A stretch of DNA of 64,000 nt from Moritella sp. JT01 (GTDB taxonomy: Bacteria > Pseudomonadota > Gammaproteobacteria > Enterobacterales > Moritellaceae): the NCBI RefSeq assembly GCF_001574435.1, contig NZ_LOCN01000007.1, positions 124,001-188,000 of the forward strand, in the 5' to 3' direction. This document shows positions 9,089 through 18,040 of the stretch, in pieces (position 1 is the first letter of the stretch; each line of letters begins with the position of its first letter). The translations under genes were made by a program, and so were the position numbers. The notes under the pieces were generated by a model, which ran no database searches, had not been told where the DNA came from, and saw only the letters and a program-made list of their open reading frames with translations.

Positions 9089-10723
9089 ATGATGATTAAA
9101 AATAGTGTATTAATGCTTGCGATTTCAAGCGTATTTCTTAGCGCTTGTAACAACTCTTCAGCTGTAACTACGCCAGAAATAACCAAAGTTAAAAATGTAA
9201 TCTTGATGATTGGCGATGGTATGGGACCTCAACAAGTGGGTCTGTTAGAAGAATATGCACAGCGTGCCCCGCTTTCTATTTATAACGATAAAGGCAATAA
9301 AACCGCATTATCAAGATTCGCTGATGCGGGTCAAATGGGTTTATCGTTAAACGCCCCTTATGGGAGTAATGGTAGCCTTGTTGTTGATTCAGCATGCTCT
9401 GCAACTCAACTCGCGACAGGCGTTGCAGCCGGATCTGAAATGATCGGTCTAGATAGCCAAGGGAATGTGGTCGAGACAATCTTAGAAAAAGCTAAAGCAC
9501 AAGGTAAAGCAACTGGTCTAGTATCAGACACCCGTATTACCCATGCAACACCCGCTGCATTCGCAGCCCATCAACCACACCGTTCGTATGAAGCCAAGAT
9601 CGCAGAGCAGCTAATCGAATCAGGTAGTGTCGATGTGATGTTATCAGGCGGTGCACGAGTATTCCTACCCGCAGACATTAAAACCAACCAGGCTAGCCGT
9701 GATCAAATGGCCGCTTTAGGTATGCCTGGCAGCGTTTACAAAAAATCAAAACGTAAAGACCAACGTAATTTATTATTAGAGGCCAAAGAACAATACGGCT
9801 ACAACCTTGCGTTCGATAAAGAGCAACTCGCCGCAGCTGAAGGCACTAAGCTGCTGGGATTATTCGCAAACTCAGGCATGGCAGACGGCATTGCTTATAC
9901 AGCATGCAAACAAGACAACAGCTGCACACAACCATCATTACGTGACATGACCATGAAAGCCTTAGATATATTATCTAAAGATGAAGATGGTTTCTTCCTT
10001 ATGATTGAAGGTGGACAAATAGACTGGGCTGGCCATGTTAACGATGCGGGCTGGATGCTACATGAATTAGTAAAGTTTGATGAAGCAGTCGCCGCGGTTT
10101 ATGACTGGGTAAAAGATCGTAATGATACCCTTGTCATTATCACTGCCGATCATGAAACAGGTAGCTTCGGATTCAGTTACTCTCGTAATAATTTACCTGC
10201 CGCACAACATTTAACCGGTAATGGCATGCAAGGTAAAGAATACAAACCGAACTTCAACTTTGGCGCACTTTCACAACTTGATAAGCTGTATGCGCAAAGC
10301 GGTACTTTCTATGCAATGATGGATAAAGTCAGTGCCGATTGGGACTTCAAAGATAGCACAGGACAACAATGGGCTGATGCGATAAACAGTTACAGCGCGT
10401 TTAAAGTCACACCAGAACAAGCTGCGCCGATTGGTTTACGCGAAAAAAATGAATATCAGGTCGATGGTCATAAATACTTAAGTGCGAAGGAATTCCCGAA
10501 AGTGAATGACTTTAAAGAGTTCTACGTATACGGCGATGAAATTCACGCAAACTTAATTGGCCGTGCACTAGGTGCCGCGCAAAATGTGGTTTGGGGAACA
10601 GGCACACATACAGCCTCTCCAGTACCTGTCTATGCATTTGGGCCTGAGAGTATCACCAGACAATTTTCGACCATGCAACATCATGTTGAATTAAGTCAGA
10701 AAATGGCTGACGCCTTCCTATAA
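9089..10723 (+). CDS. Alkaline phosphatase, lipoprotein form
   Basis: Hydrolyses phosphate monoesters outside the cytoplasm. A lipoprotein signal ends in a lipobox (LSAC, Cys at about residue 20), so the protein should be membrane-anchored rather than soluble. PhoA-family motifs: MIGDGMGPQQ at the first metal site, the nucleophile motif DSACS with Ser at about residue 101, MIEGGQIDWAGH, the metal-binding TADHETG, and a C-terminal GTGTHTAS. The length of 544 aa is a little above E. coli PhoA. Two ATGs start the frame; the second, at 9092, is better spaced from AGGGA. A Pho-box-like site lies upstream. Monocistronic. Confidence 0.92.
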   Translation: MMIKNSVLMLAISSVFLSACNNSSAVTTPEITKVKNVILMIGDGMGPQQVGLLEEYAQRAPLSIYNDKGNKTALSRFADAGQMGLSLNAPYGSNGSLVVDSACSATQLATGVAAGSEMIGLDSQGNVVETILEKAKAQGKATGLVSDTRITHATPAAFAAHQPHRSYEAKIAEQLIESGSVDVMLSGGARVFLPADIKTNQASRDQMAALGMPGSVYKKSKRKDQRNLLLEAKEQYGYNLAFDKEQLAAAEGTKLLGLFANSGMADGIAYTACKQDNSCTQPSLRDMTMKALDILSKDEDGFFLMIEGGQIDWAGHVNDAGWMLHELVKFDEAVAAVYDWVKDRNDTLVIITADHETGSFGFSYSRNNLPAAQHLTGNGMQGKEYKPNFNFGALSQLDKLYAQSGTFYAMMDKVSADWDFKDSTGQQWADAINSYSAFKVTPEQAAPIGLREKNEYQVDGHKYLSAKEFPKVNDFKEFYVYGDEIHANLIGRALGAAQNVVWGTGTHTASPVPVYAFGPESITRQFSTMQHHVELSQKMADAFL

Positions 10724-10786
10724 GACGACACCTAACGGTAATACTGAACCAAGGTAAATAATAAACCTCGTCAAAGGTGATAAAGC

Positions 10787-10818
10787 AAACCCGTTTAAGG
10801 TACGCCTTAAACGAGTTT
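10787..10818. terminator. Bidirectional terminator between phosphatase and diguanylate cyclase
   Basis: CGTTTAAGG and CCTTAAACG form a 9-bp perfect stem with a 4-base loop (core at 10792-10813). It overlaps the stop codon of the minus-strand cyclase gene and lies about 65 bases after the phosphatase stop. T-rich sequence flanks both sides. Confidence 0.65.
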
Positions 10819-11844
10819 GGCTAATATCTGATTTTTCCCTGAGTTCTTCACTTTGTACAACAATTTATCTGCCATTTCATACAAAGTTAACATATCTTTA
10901 TCAGTGTATTTAATCGTCACCATGCCTAATGATATTGTCACACATGAATAACCATTATTCTCCTTATGCGGGATCCCTAGACCTTGCACTGCTAAACGAA
11001 TATCGTTCACAAATTGCGATGCGGCTATTTCATCATCGGCATAAAATAACAACCCAAATTCTTCACCACCTAAGCGGAATATATAATCGTCAGCGCGTAA
11101 TAACTTATTCTGTAATAAATTAGACATAATAACCAAGGCATTATCACCGGCTACATGCCCATAGTTATCATTGAATTTTTTAAAGTTATCTACATCGATA
11201 ATAGCGAAGTTTAATAAACGATGGTGGCGTTTAGCCGCGCGTAAACTATCTGGAAATACATCATTGAATTTACGTCGATTGTATAATCCAGTCAATGGAT
11301 CTGTGAGTGAACACATTTCTAAACGACGGTTATTTTCTCGTAACTCACGTTTTTGCTTCTTCAGTTCAGTCACATCAAGCATTACGCCAACAACCCCTAG
11401 GATCTGTTGTTGTTCATCGAGTACCGATGCTTTATAAAAAGTGAATATGCGAATAGAGCCATCTGCACATTTCACCGAAGTTTCGTATACTTGCTTACCT
11501 GGATTTTTAAGTAATAATAAATCTTTAGCGTGATAAATTTCAGCTAATTCATTCGGTATACAGTCATTCAAATCGAATAACGATTTATTAATGATTTGCT
11601 CTTTATCTATCCCTAATATTGTCTGCGCAAAAGTATCATTACACTGCTGATATACGCCATCGATATTTTTATAAAAAAGTGGGCAGGGGATAGTATCGAC
11701 TAGGGTCTGTAATAGCCTCGTCGATCTTAACGATTCACTTGTTATTTGGTTAGCAAGATCAAGTTGTTGCTGTAAATTTTCAGATTTACTTTCTAGTTTT
11801 ACAACTTGTGCTTCTAATTCTTGGTAAGTTAACTTTTTTTTCAT
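10807..11844 (-). CDS. PAS-GGDEF diguanylate cyclase
   Basis: Makes cyclic di-GMP from two GTP. An N-terminal coiled coil (about residues 1-45, leucine-rich heptads) leads into a PAS domain (about 50-165, with FYKNIDGVYQQCN and a PAC-like end GVMLDVTE). A GGDEF domain follows, with LTGLYNRR and active-site RLGGEEF, an accepted GGEEF variant. No transmembrane segment is obvious, so it should be cytoplasmic and sense a ligand or redox state through PAS. An upstream TTG at 11883 would add MMYCFRLLLIWCA. I prefer the ATG at 11844, which has GGTG upstream and starts right at the coiled coil. Confidence 0.9.
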   Translation of the reverse strand: MKKKLTYQELEAQVVKLESKSENLQQQLDLANQITSESLRSTRLLQTLVDTIPCPLFYKNIDGVYQQCNDTFAQTILGIDKEQIINKSLFDLNDCIPNELAEIYHAKDLLLLKNPGKQVYETSVKCADGSIRIFTFYKASVLDEQQQILGVVGVMLDVTELKKQKRELRENNRRLEMCSLTDPLTGLYNRRKFNDVFPDSLRAAKRHHRLLNFAIIDVDNFKKFNDNYGHVAGDNALVIMSNLLQNKLLRADDYIFRLGGEEFGLLFYADDEIAASQFVNDIRLAVQGLGIPHKENNGYSCVTISLGMVTIKYTDKDMLTLYEMADKLLYKVKNSGKNQILAKLV

Positions 11845-11977
11845 CGCACACCAAATAAGTAATAATCGAAAACAATACATCAATAATTTCAGCCGCTAAT
11901 TACAGTATAGACACACCTCAATATTGGTAGTTTTATTATACAGTGATATTTTATTAATTGGGTATTTCTATGTTGTA

Positions 11978-13990
11978 TTATTTTAACTCGATAAACAAAG
12001 GGTCATGATCGGATGAGAATGCAATCTTATTTAAAAAACCTTTGTCCTTATTTAATAATCGACTTTCTGCCGCATTAATATGCCATACTTTTTTAACCAC
12101 TACATCCGATAAAAGGTCAGTATTAACCAATATGTAATCCAAACGACCCAATGCCTGAAACGAGTAAGTCCAGCTATCGGTATTTTCATTTATAAATGGA
12201 TCATGATAACCAAAACCATTATCCAATTTAAGGTCTATTAATTGCTGACCGAGATAACTGTGTGTGCTGCCCTTTATCTTATAATAAGCATAGCGCGCTT
12301 GTTTATAATCAGTTAGCACTAACAGCGGGTCTTCTTTGGGATAACTATTCAAATCACCCAAGATAATCTTATCCCCACCTAGCCTCGCTAATGACTGCGC
12401 CAATACACTCGCGGCTAACGATCGAAACCCTGCACAATGCCCTTGTCTATCTTGCTTGAATTTTAATTTGGTTCTTTGCCATTTTTGCAGCGAAGTATTG
12501 TTCTTCCTGCTACTGATTCTTAATTTTTTTAACATTGCTGAGCGTTGCTTATCTGCAACACATTTAGAACCTTTAGATTTGAAATGGTTAACACTAATCG
12601 TGAGTTGTTCACTTTCTTTTTCATAACCACGGTCTCTCATAAAGGTGGGCGTTAATGCTGGTCGATGATAAGCATTACCCAAAATACTGCGCTGTATAGG
12701 CAGATCAATAACGCGGGTACTAACATGCTGAAGTTTAGATGGCCGATAAAAGCCAGCAACCGTTATTGCTCCCGAGCCTAAATAACGCCCTCGATATAAA
12801 TCTGACTGATCAGGTTGCAGCATTTTGTACTGTTTATCTGGATCCTTTATTTGACGATTAACTAAGCTTAATAACCGTTGAATCGCCGAGTTTTTACCAA
12901 ATCCATTGTTTTCTATTTCCATCAGACCAATAAAATCAGCATCAAGTGTGACTATTGTTTTAACCAATTTCGTTTCTTGTCGGTGTAGCGCTAATCGTGT
13001 TGTCGCGCCCCTATTTTGCCTTAATGGATTATGAGTTCCACCAGCGACGGTATTAAAATAATTAAGTAAATTGAAGCTAGCAATACGCAAATGATGAGTC
13101 GTCCGCGGGGGTAATGTTTCACGGTCACTTAAATGGGTGAATTGTATTTTAGAAACCTGATCATCCGTGACTAACCTAAATTCGCCATAACTAAATTGTA
13201 AAATACCCACAACGCCAGCAACCTTGTCATTAACACGTATATAATCAGATTTAGTTATTAATGTGGGACGACCAGATAGCTGTAAGTATAAGCGCCGTTG
13301 TTTGTTATTCAGGGCATGTTGGTCAGCGAAAATACTGCTAGGAAAAGCAGCCGTATTAGGATGGATATTTATCTGCTGATGACTAAGAATAATATTATAA
13401 CGTTGCCAACGTCGATCATAATATAAAGGTTTAGTCACACGCATATCCGTCATATTGACCAAACGTACACGCATTCCCTCATAGCGTTCAAGGGTTTCTC
13501 TAAAGTTAGCGTCAACGGTTGCAACAACGATATTGGTAGGCGCTACCGCCTTAGCATCACCAAGCACGATTACTTCTGCTGTGGGATGTAATTGCGTCAT
13601 ACCGTAATATTCTTCAACAACACCTGTCACGCATACATTCGTATCAACCTTAATATTCGTCATGTCTGTGGTTCTGACAAAAATCCCTTTTGACGCGAGG
13701 CTCAACGTTGATTTATCTATTTGCTGCATGAAAAAACCCGCATTACGGCCCAGTTTCAACTTGGTAACAACCCCCTTAACAGTAAAGAATAAATCACTAC
13801 GATATCGTTTACTTCCCTTTTTTATCACATAAGGAGAGCGATGCCCCTCCCCTTGTAATTGACTAATTGACTGATTCTCACCGATACAACTTATATTATT
13901 TTTATTCAATAATTCATTTGCATACACCCCATTAAGCAACAATATTATGCCGACCATGAATGTAAACAAGCGCCCTAGCATTCTATACAT
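11978..13990 (-). CDS. ExeM/NucH-type secreted DNA endonuclease
   Basis: Predicted extracellular nuclease of 670 aa that degrades DNA, useful for nutrient or phosphate gain or biofilm turnover. A signal peptide covers about residues 1-24. An OB-fold-like segment follows (about 50-130; FFTVKGVVTKLKLGRNAGFFMQ). The endonuclease/exonuclease/phosphatase domain begins near residue 300 (IASFNLLNYF) and carries the metal-binding MEIENNG, ILGDLNSYP near 540, and the catalytic SSDHDPLF at the end. The protein is Lys/Arg-rich, fitting nucleic acid binding. Some ExeM proteins are longer and end in a sorting tail; this one stops at the catalytic domain. Divergent from murQ with only 56 bp between. Confidence 0.88.
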   Translation of the reverse strand: MYRMLGRLFTFMVGIILLLNGVYANELLNKNNISCIGENQSISQLQGEGHRSPYVIKKGSKRYRSDLFFTVKGVVTKLKLGRNAGFFMQQIDKSTLSLASKGIFVRTTDMTNIKVDTNVCVTGVVEEYYGMTQLHPTAEVIVLGDAKAVAPTNIVVATVDANFRETLERYEGMRVRLVNMTDMRVTKPLYYDRRWQRYNIILSHQQINIHPNTAAFPSSIFADQHALNNKQRRLYLQLSGRPTLITKSDYIRVNDKVAGVVGILQFSYGEFRLVTDDQVSKIQFTHLSDRETLPPRTTHHLRIASFNLLNYFNTVAGGTHNPLRQNRGATTRLALHRQETKLVKTIVTLDADFIGLMEIENNGFGKNSAIQRLLSLVNRQIKDPDKQYKMLQPDQSDLYRGRYLGSGAITVAGFYRPSKLQHVSTRVIDLPIQRSILGNAYHRPALTPTFMRDRGYEKESEQLTISVNHFKSKGSKCVADKQRSAMLKKLRISSRKNNTSLQKWQRTKLKFKQDRQGHCAGFRSLAASVLAQSLARLGGDKIILGDLNSYPKEDPLLVLTDYKQARYAYYKIKGSTHSYLGQQLIDLKLDNGFGYHDPFINENTDSWTYSFQALGRLDYILVNTDLLSDVVVKKVWHINAAESRLLNKDKGFLNKIAFSSDHDPLFIELK

Positions 13991-14046
13991 TTCTGTTTTA
14001 AACTCATCCCTATCAATCCTTTCAGTAGACCCCGCGTCTGTATTGT

Positions 14047-14955
14047 ATGAGTGTAGTTATTATGGATATAAAATCGCTTACTTCAGAACAACGAAATTTA
14101 GCAAGTGCTAACCTAGATCAACTTTCAACATTAGAACTTGTTAAGCTATTCAACAGTGAAGACGAAAAAATCACTCAAGCTATCAAACTTGAATTACCCC
14201 TTATTGCAGCTTCAATTGACATGATTGCGCATGCATTTCAACAAAACGGGCGATTGATTTATATAGGCGCCGGTACATCCGGTCGTTTAGGTGTATTAGA
14301 TGCATCGGAATGCCCACCAACATTCGGTGTAGGTAGCCAGCAAGTACAAGGTATTATCGCAGGTGGCGAAGCGGCAATGTTTAAAGCCCAAGAAGGGGCA
14401 GAAGATGATTTACATGCCGCGCAAGTTGATTTAAACCAGATCCAATTAACACCACACGATATTGTTGTTGGCATCGCCGCATCAGGTCGAACCCCCTATG
14501 TGATTGGCGGTTTAAATTTTGCCAATCAACTCGGCTGTAACACGATTGCAATCAGTTGTAATAATGACTCGCCAATAGCGGCCATTGCTAAAATTGCGAT
14601 TACCCCTGTTGTGGGTCCTGAAGTACTCACAGGTTCAAGTCGTATGAAAGCCGGTACAGCACAAAAATTAGTACTCAACATGTTAAGTACAGGCGCAATG
14701 GTGAGAACAGGCAAAGTTTATCAAAACTTGATGGTTGACGTTAAAACCTCAAATAAAAAGCTGATTACACGCAGCGAAAACATCATTATGGATGTCACCG
14801 GTGTAGAGCGCGAACGCGCTCAAACATTATTGGTTCAAGCCAACCAGCATGTAAAATCGGCTATTTTAATGGAATTAAACGGCGTAGATTACAGTACTGC
14901 CACCCGACAGTTAGCAGACAATCAAGGTTTTTTACGTCAGGCTTTAACGTCGTAG
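14047..14955 (+). CDS. murQ: N-acetylmuramic acid 6-phosphate etherase
   Basis: Cleaves the lactyl ether of MurNAc-6-P to give GlcNAc-6-P and D-lactate, a cytoplasmic step of peptidoglycan recycling. The 302-aa length matches the family. The SIS fold shows IGAGTSGRLGVLDASECPP at about residues 76-94 and SSRMKAGTAQKL at about 198-209. A second in-frame ATG at 14062 gives a start closer to E. coli MurQ. No murP transporter or anmK kinase is adjacent, so its substrate must come from genes elsewhere. Confidence 0.95.
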   Translation: MSVVIMDIKSLTSEQRNLASANLDQLSTLELVKLFNSEDEKITQAIKLELPLIAASIDMIAHAFQQNGRLIYIGAGTSGRLGVLDASECPPTFGVGSQQVQGIIAGGEAAMFKAQEGAEDDLHAAQVDLNQIQLTPHDIVVGIAASGRTPYVIGGLNFANQLGCNTIAISCNNDSPIAAIAKIAITPVVGPEVLTGSSRMKAGTAQKLVLNMLSTGAMVRTGKVYQNLMVDVKTSNKKLITRSENIIMDVTGVERERAQTLLVQANQHVKSAILMELNGVDYSTATRQLADNQGFLRQALTS

Positions 14956-14967
14956 TCACAAGGAAAA

Positions 14968-15300
14968 TTAGCTAGCTTTATGCGCATTAATATAGTGCCC
15001 ATTTTGTAAACCAGTAAAAAGTTTATTTACCATAGGATGATTTACTTTATTACCACTCTGGTCGACTTCTAGGTTTGTCTCTGCGACATAGGTTAAGCGT
15101 GTCGAATCATGGACAATCACATGATACCAAGGTTTATCTTTCGGCGGCCGACTGCGAGCAACTGATTGATACCATTCTTCAGGCAATTGGAAATACGGGT
15201 CTATGTCAATAACGACCCCTCTATAATCAAATAATTTGTGATGCACTAAGTCACCAATAGAGTACTTAGTCATAATAATATTGCATTTCGAATCTGCCAT
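14968..15300 (-). CDS. hspQ: Heat shock protein HspQ
   Basis: Small hemimethylated-DNA-binding-type protein. In E. coli HspQ is a specificity factor for Lon and modulates DnaA. Family signatures are visible: IGDLVHHKLFDYRGVV, an acidic DPYF, and KPWYHVIVHDS followed by TYVAETNL. The length of 110 aa is typical. GGGGTTAG lies just upstream of the ATG at 15300. The gene converges on murQ with 12 bp between the stops. Confidence 0.92.
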   Translation of the reverse strand: MADSKCNIIMTKYSIGDLVHHKLFDYRGVVIDIDPYFQLPEEWYQSVARSRPPKDKPWYHVIVHDSTRLTYVAETNLEVDQSGNKVNHPMVNKLFTGLQNGHYINAHKAS

Positions 15301-15437
15301 TTCTAACCCCTAATTCGACAAGACTACTCGTGTGATGGCCCTAACCGTAAAATAGCGCCGATCGGTAGTAAAATACAACCAACCATCTTGGCTTCTACAA
15401 GCGTTAATATCATCAACAATACGGTCTTAATTACTGT

Positions 15438-15974
15438 TCAGGTATTAGGTTTAGTGAATATATATTCCCTGCGCTTAACATATTTTGGCATTGGATCATG
15501 TTCAGCACAATACAATACAAATCCGGTAACTGATAACGCTGTTGAGACACGTTTACCCTTTTCTAATAGCGAATCAATCAATACATCACTGGGTCTATGA
15601 ATACGAGCCACCGTAATATGTGGCACGTATTTACGCTCCTCGACGCTTATTCCCCGATGCAGCAATACCACAGTGATGAGTTGATGAAGGTCGGTCAGCG
15701 CCGCACTTGGCATAATATTAGTGACAAAAATTGTTTTAGCGCCATGAGATTTGAAAAATTGACAACCAGAAACCGCCAACGCAAAGGGGTCGACATTGAC
15801 GGATATCAATTCGAGTTCAATGGCAGTCGCTTCTGCTTCAGTGACATTACCGATAAATCGCAGCGTTATATGTTTCGTATCCTGAGCGACGTTCTGCTCT
15901 GTCGTCGGAACAAGCGTATTCAATTCACGATCAACATCATTCGAGACTTCTATAGCAGTAAATAATCTTGGCAT
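15438..15974 (-). CDS. thpR: RNA 2',3'-cyclic phosphodiesterase (LigT/2H family)
   Basis: Two-histidine phosphoesterase opening 2',3'-cyclic phosphates on RNA. Both catalytic HxTx motifs are present: HITLRF near residue 36 and HITVAR near residue 121, each followed by the expected strand. The annotated start is ATG at 15974 (MPRLFTAIEV), the usual N-terminus of the family; a GTG at 15992 would add six residues that look unrelated. It lies just downstream of hspQ on the same strand but is transcribed toward it over a 137-bp gap. Confidence 0.9.
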   Translation of the reverse strand: MPRLFTAIEVSNDVDRELNTLVPTTEQNVAQDTKHITLRFIGNVTEAEATAIELELISVNVDPFALAVSGCQFFKSHGAKTIFVTNIMPSAALTDLHQLITVVLLHRGISVEERKYVPHITVARIHRPSDVLIDSLLEKGKRVSTALSVTGFVLYCAEHDPMPKYVKRREYIFTKPNT

Positions 15975-16173
15975 ATTACACCCATGGAACACACGTAGTT
16001 ATCATAAGGCTACAACTGCCTTACCTACTAATTATATGCATCAGTTCAACTGGCTGCCTGTTTTTCATAGTGCCGATCATGATCCTGCATACACTCGCGC
16101 GCATTTAATGATAATATCTCCCGTATTACGAGGCCAAATTGACCTCTCGATGGACTTTAATGAGATTAACTAT

Positions 16174-16512
16174 ATGACAGAATTACAAGTGACAGACCTC
16201 GTGATAGGTGAAGGTAAAGAAGCCGTGAAAGGTGCTTTAATCATGACGCAATATCGTGGATTTTTAAATGACGGAACCCAATTTGATTCGTCTTACGACA
16301 AAGGTAAACCATTTCAATGTGTAATTGGTACTGGCCGTGTGATTAAAGGTTGGGATCAAGGTATTATGGGGATGAAGGTGGGCGGTAAACGTAAACTGTT
16401 CGTCCCTTCAGAACTGGCTTATGGCGAACGTAAAATGGGGTCAGTGATCCCTGCGTATTCAGATCTAAGTTTTGAAATTGAGTTATTAGAAGTACTGACT
16501 CGCGACGACTAA
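16174..16512 (+). CDS. FKBP-type peptidyl-prolyl cis-trans isomerase
   Basis: Catalyses proline isomerisation during protein folding. The 112-aa form is a single FKBP domain with no signal peptide, hence cytoplasmic. Conserved elements: YRGFLNDGTQFDSSYDKGKPF, VIKGWDQGIMGMKVGGKRKL and PSELAYGER, then FEIELLEV. The frame is open back to 16036, but those extra 46 residues do not look like an FKBP or a signal peptide. The ATG at 16174 has TGAG nine bases upstream and starts exactly where small FKBPs begin. Confidence 0.92.
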   Translation: MTELQVTDLVIGEGKEAVKGALIMTQYRGFLNDGTQFDSSYDKGKPFQCVIGTGRVIKGWDQGIMGMKVGGKRKLFVPSELAYGERKMGSVIPAYSDLSFEIELLEVLTRDD

Positions 16513-16517
16513 TACAA

Positions 16518-16561
16518 AAAAGACATTCATATCGATAAAGCTATCGTTATGAATGTCTTTT
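16518..16561 (+). terminator. Strong terminator after the FKBP gene
   Basis: A 20-bp stem with one mismatch and the loop AAGC, begun by AAAAGACATTC and ended by GAATGTCTTTT, then TCTTAAT. It starts five bases after the stop codon and is likely to serve the convergent alcohol dehydrogenase gene as well. Confidence 0.85.
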
Positions 16562-16642
16562 CTTAATATAATCTAATTATCACCCAACTATTGCTCGCCA
16601 CATCTCTCTACCGTATCAATAGCATCACCACTAACAGCGTAG

Positions 16643-17836
16643 TTAACTCGCTGGTAATAACTTCTTCAACAAGCTCTCACATTGTACTCTGTTCATCAGT
16701 TTCGGCACAGGGTATTCACAATACGCTTCTTTCACTGCACGTTTCGCCAGTTCAGGGATGTCATCAGCTTGAAGCTCTGGGAAGTCAGCTTGAATATTCA
16801 AGGTTTTATTCAATGCCTTCACACCGGCAACAAACTTATGCGCCGCTTCAATTTGAGTATCATCGCTCGTCGCAAGTCCTGCTGCAATAGCCAGTTCAGC
16901 ATAACGACATAATGCACTCTCAAATGAGAATTCAAGGACATGTGCTAAGATCACTGCATTCGCAAGGCCATGAGGAATATGGTAATACCCTCCCATTTGA
17001 TGCGCAATTGCATGCACATAACCAATCGATGCACGGGTAAAGGCAACACCGGCATTAAAGCTAGCAATAGACATTTGACGTCTGGCTTCTACATCGCTGC
17101 CATCTGCATATGCTTTTGGTAGGTTGGCGAAAATACGTTTTACCGCATCATAACCATACGCTTTCGTCTGCTCTGTCGCGTAACAACCAATATAAGATTC
17201 AACCGCATGCGTTAATGCATCGATGCCAGTTTCAGCGGTGATTTTAGCCGGAAGTCCTAACATCAATAGCGGATCAAGAATGGCAACAGCTGGCACCAAG
17301 CTTGGGTCTACGATAGTAAATTTTTGTTTTTTATCCGGGTCTGTTACCACAGCAACAACCGTCGCTTCAGATCCTGTACCCGCCGTCGTTGGAATCGCGA
17401 TAAATGGCGGTAAAGCTTTACGCACACGTAGCAAACCAACCAATTTCTTCGCGTCGACATTTTTAACGGCAGCAGCCGCAATGCCTTTAGCACAATCCAT
17501 CGGTGAACCACCACCTAAAGCAATCACGCTATCACAGCCGTTTTGTTTATAACACTTCAGGCCATTAGCAATTAATTGCAATGTTGGATCTGGGGTTACG
17601 TCATCAAACAAGACGTAGTCAATATTTGCAATCTCTAACGCATCTGTTAATTGCTTCGCAATACCAAGTTTAACAAGCATCGCATCGGTGACAATCATAG
17701 GTTTAGCACCGCCGAGTTCTTTTAATACTACCGCTGTTTGTACGACCGAGCCTTCACCTTCAATAAGTTTAGGAAGCGGGATTGGTATTAACTTATTTAC
17801 TTGTCCGCGTATTTTTATAATGGTTTGATGTAACAT
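16643..17836 (-). CDS. Iron-containing alcohol dehydrogenase
   Basis: Group III NAD(P)-dependent alcohol dehydrogenase, 397 aa, cytoplasmic. The cofactor loop GGGSPMDCAKG is near residue 104, PTTAGTGSEAT near 151, and the metal region has the ligand-rich segments DALTHAVESY and HAIAHQMGGYYHIPHG with the conserved Asp and His residues. GGAG lies seven bases before the ATG at 17836. The substrate cannot be read from sequence; relatives act on butanol, lactaldehyde or propanediol. No partner genes adjoin. Confidence 0.92.
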   Translation of the reverse strand: MLHQTIIKIRGQVNKLIPIPLPKLIEGEGSVVQTAVVLKELGGAKPMIVTDAMLVKLGIAKQLTDALEIANIDYVLFDDVTPDPTLQLIANGLKCYKQNGCDSVIALGGGSPMDCAKGIAAAAVKNVDAKKLVGLLRVRKALPPFIAIPTTAGTGSEATVVAVVTDPDKKQKFTIVDPSLVPAVAILDPLLMLGLPAKITAETGIDALTHAVESYIGCYATEQTKAYGYDAVKRIFANLPKAYADGSDVEARRQMSIASFNAGVAFTRASIGYVHAIAHQMGGYYHIPHGLANAVILAHVLEFSFESALCRYAELAIAAGLATSDDTQIEAAHKFVAGVKALNKTLNIQADFPELQADDIPELAKRAVKEAYCEYPVPKLMNRVQCESLLKKLLPAS

Positions 17837-18040
17837 ACGTCTCCATTTAAATTTTTATTTAGATACATAAAACAAGTATTACTTAATTACCCGAGCCTAA
17901 TGTTGCAAGTCTCAAAATAACCCGATTAAGAACTTGTTTCTCTTTCGAAAGCATTATTATCGAGTTTACATCACTTTGTTAAAATTAAAGTACTAATTTA
18001 GTTTTGACTTTATTATTAGTTTCTTTTATTTACTTACAGG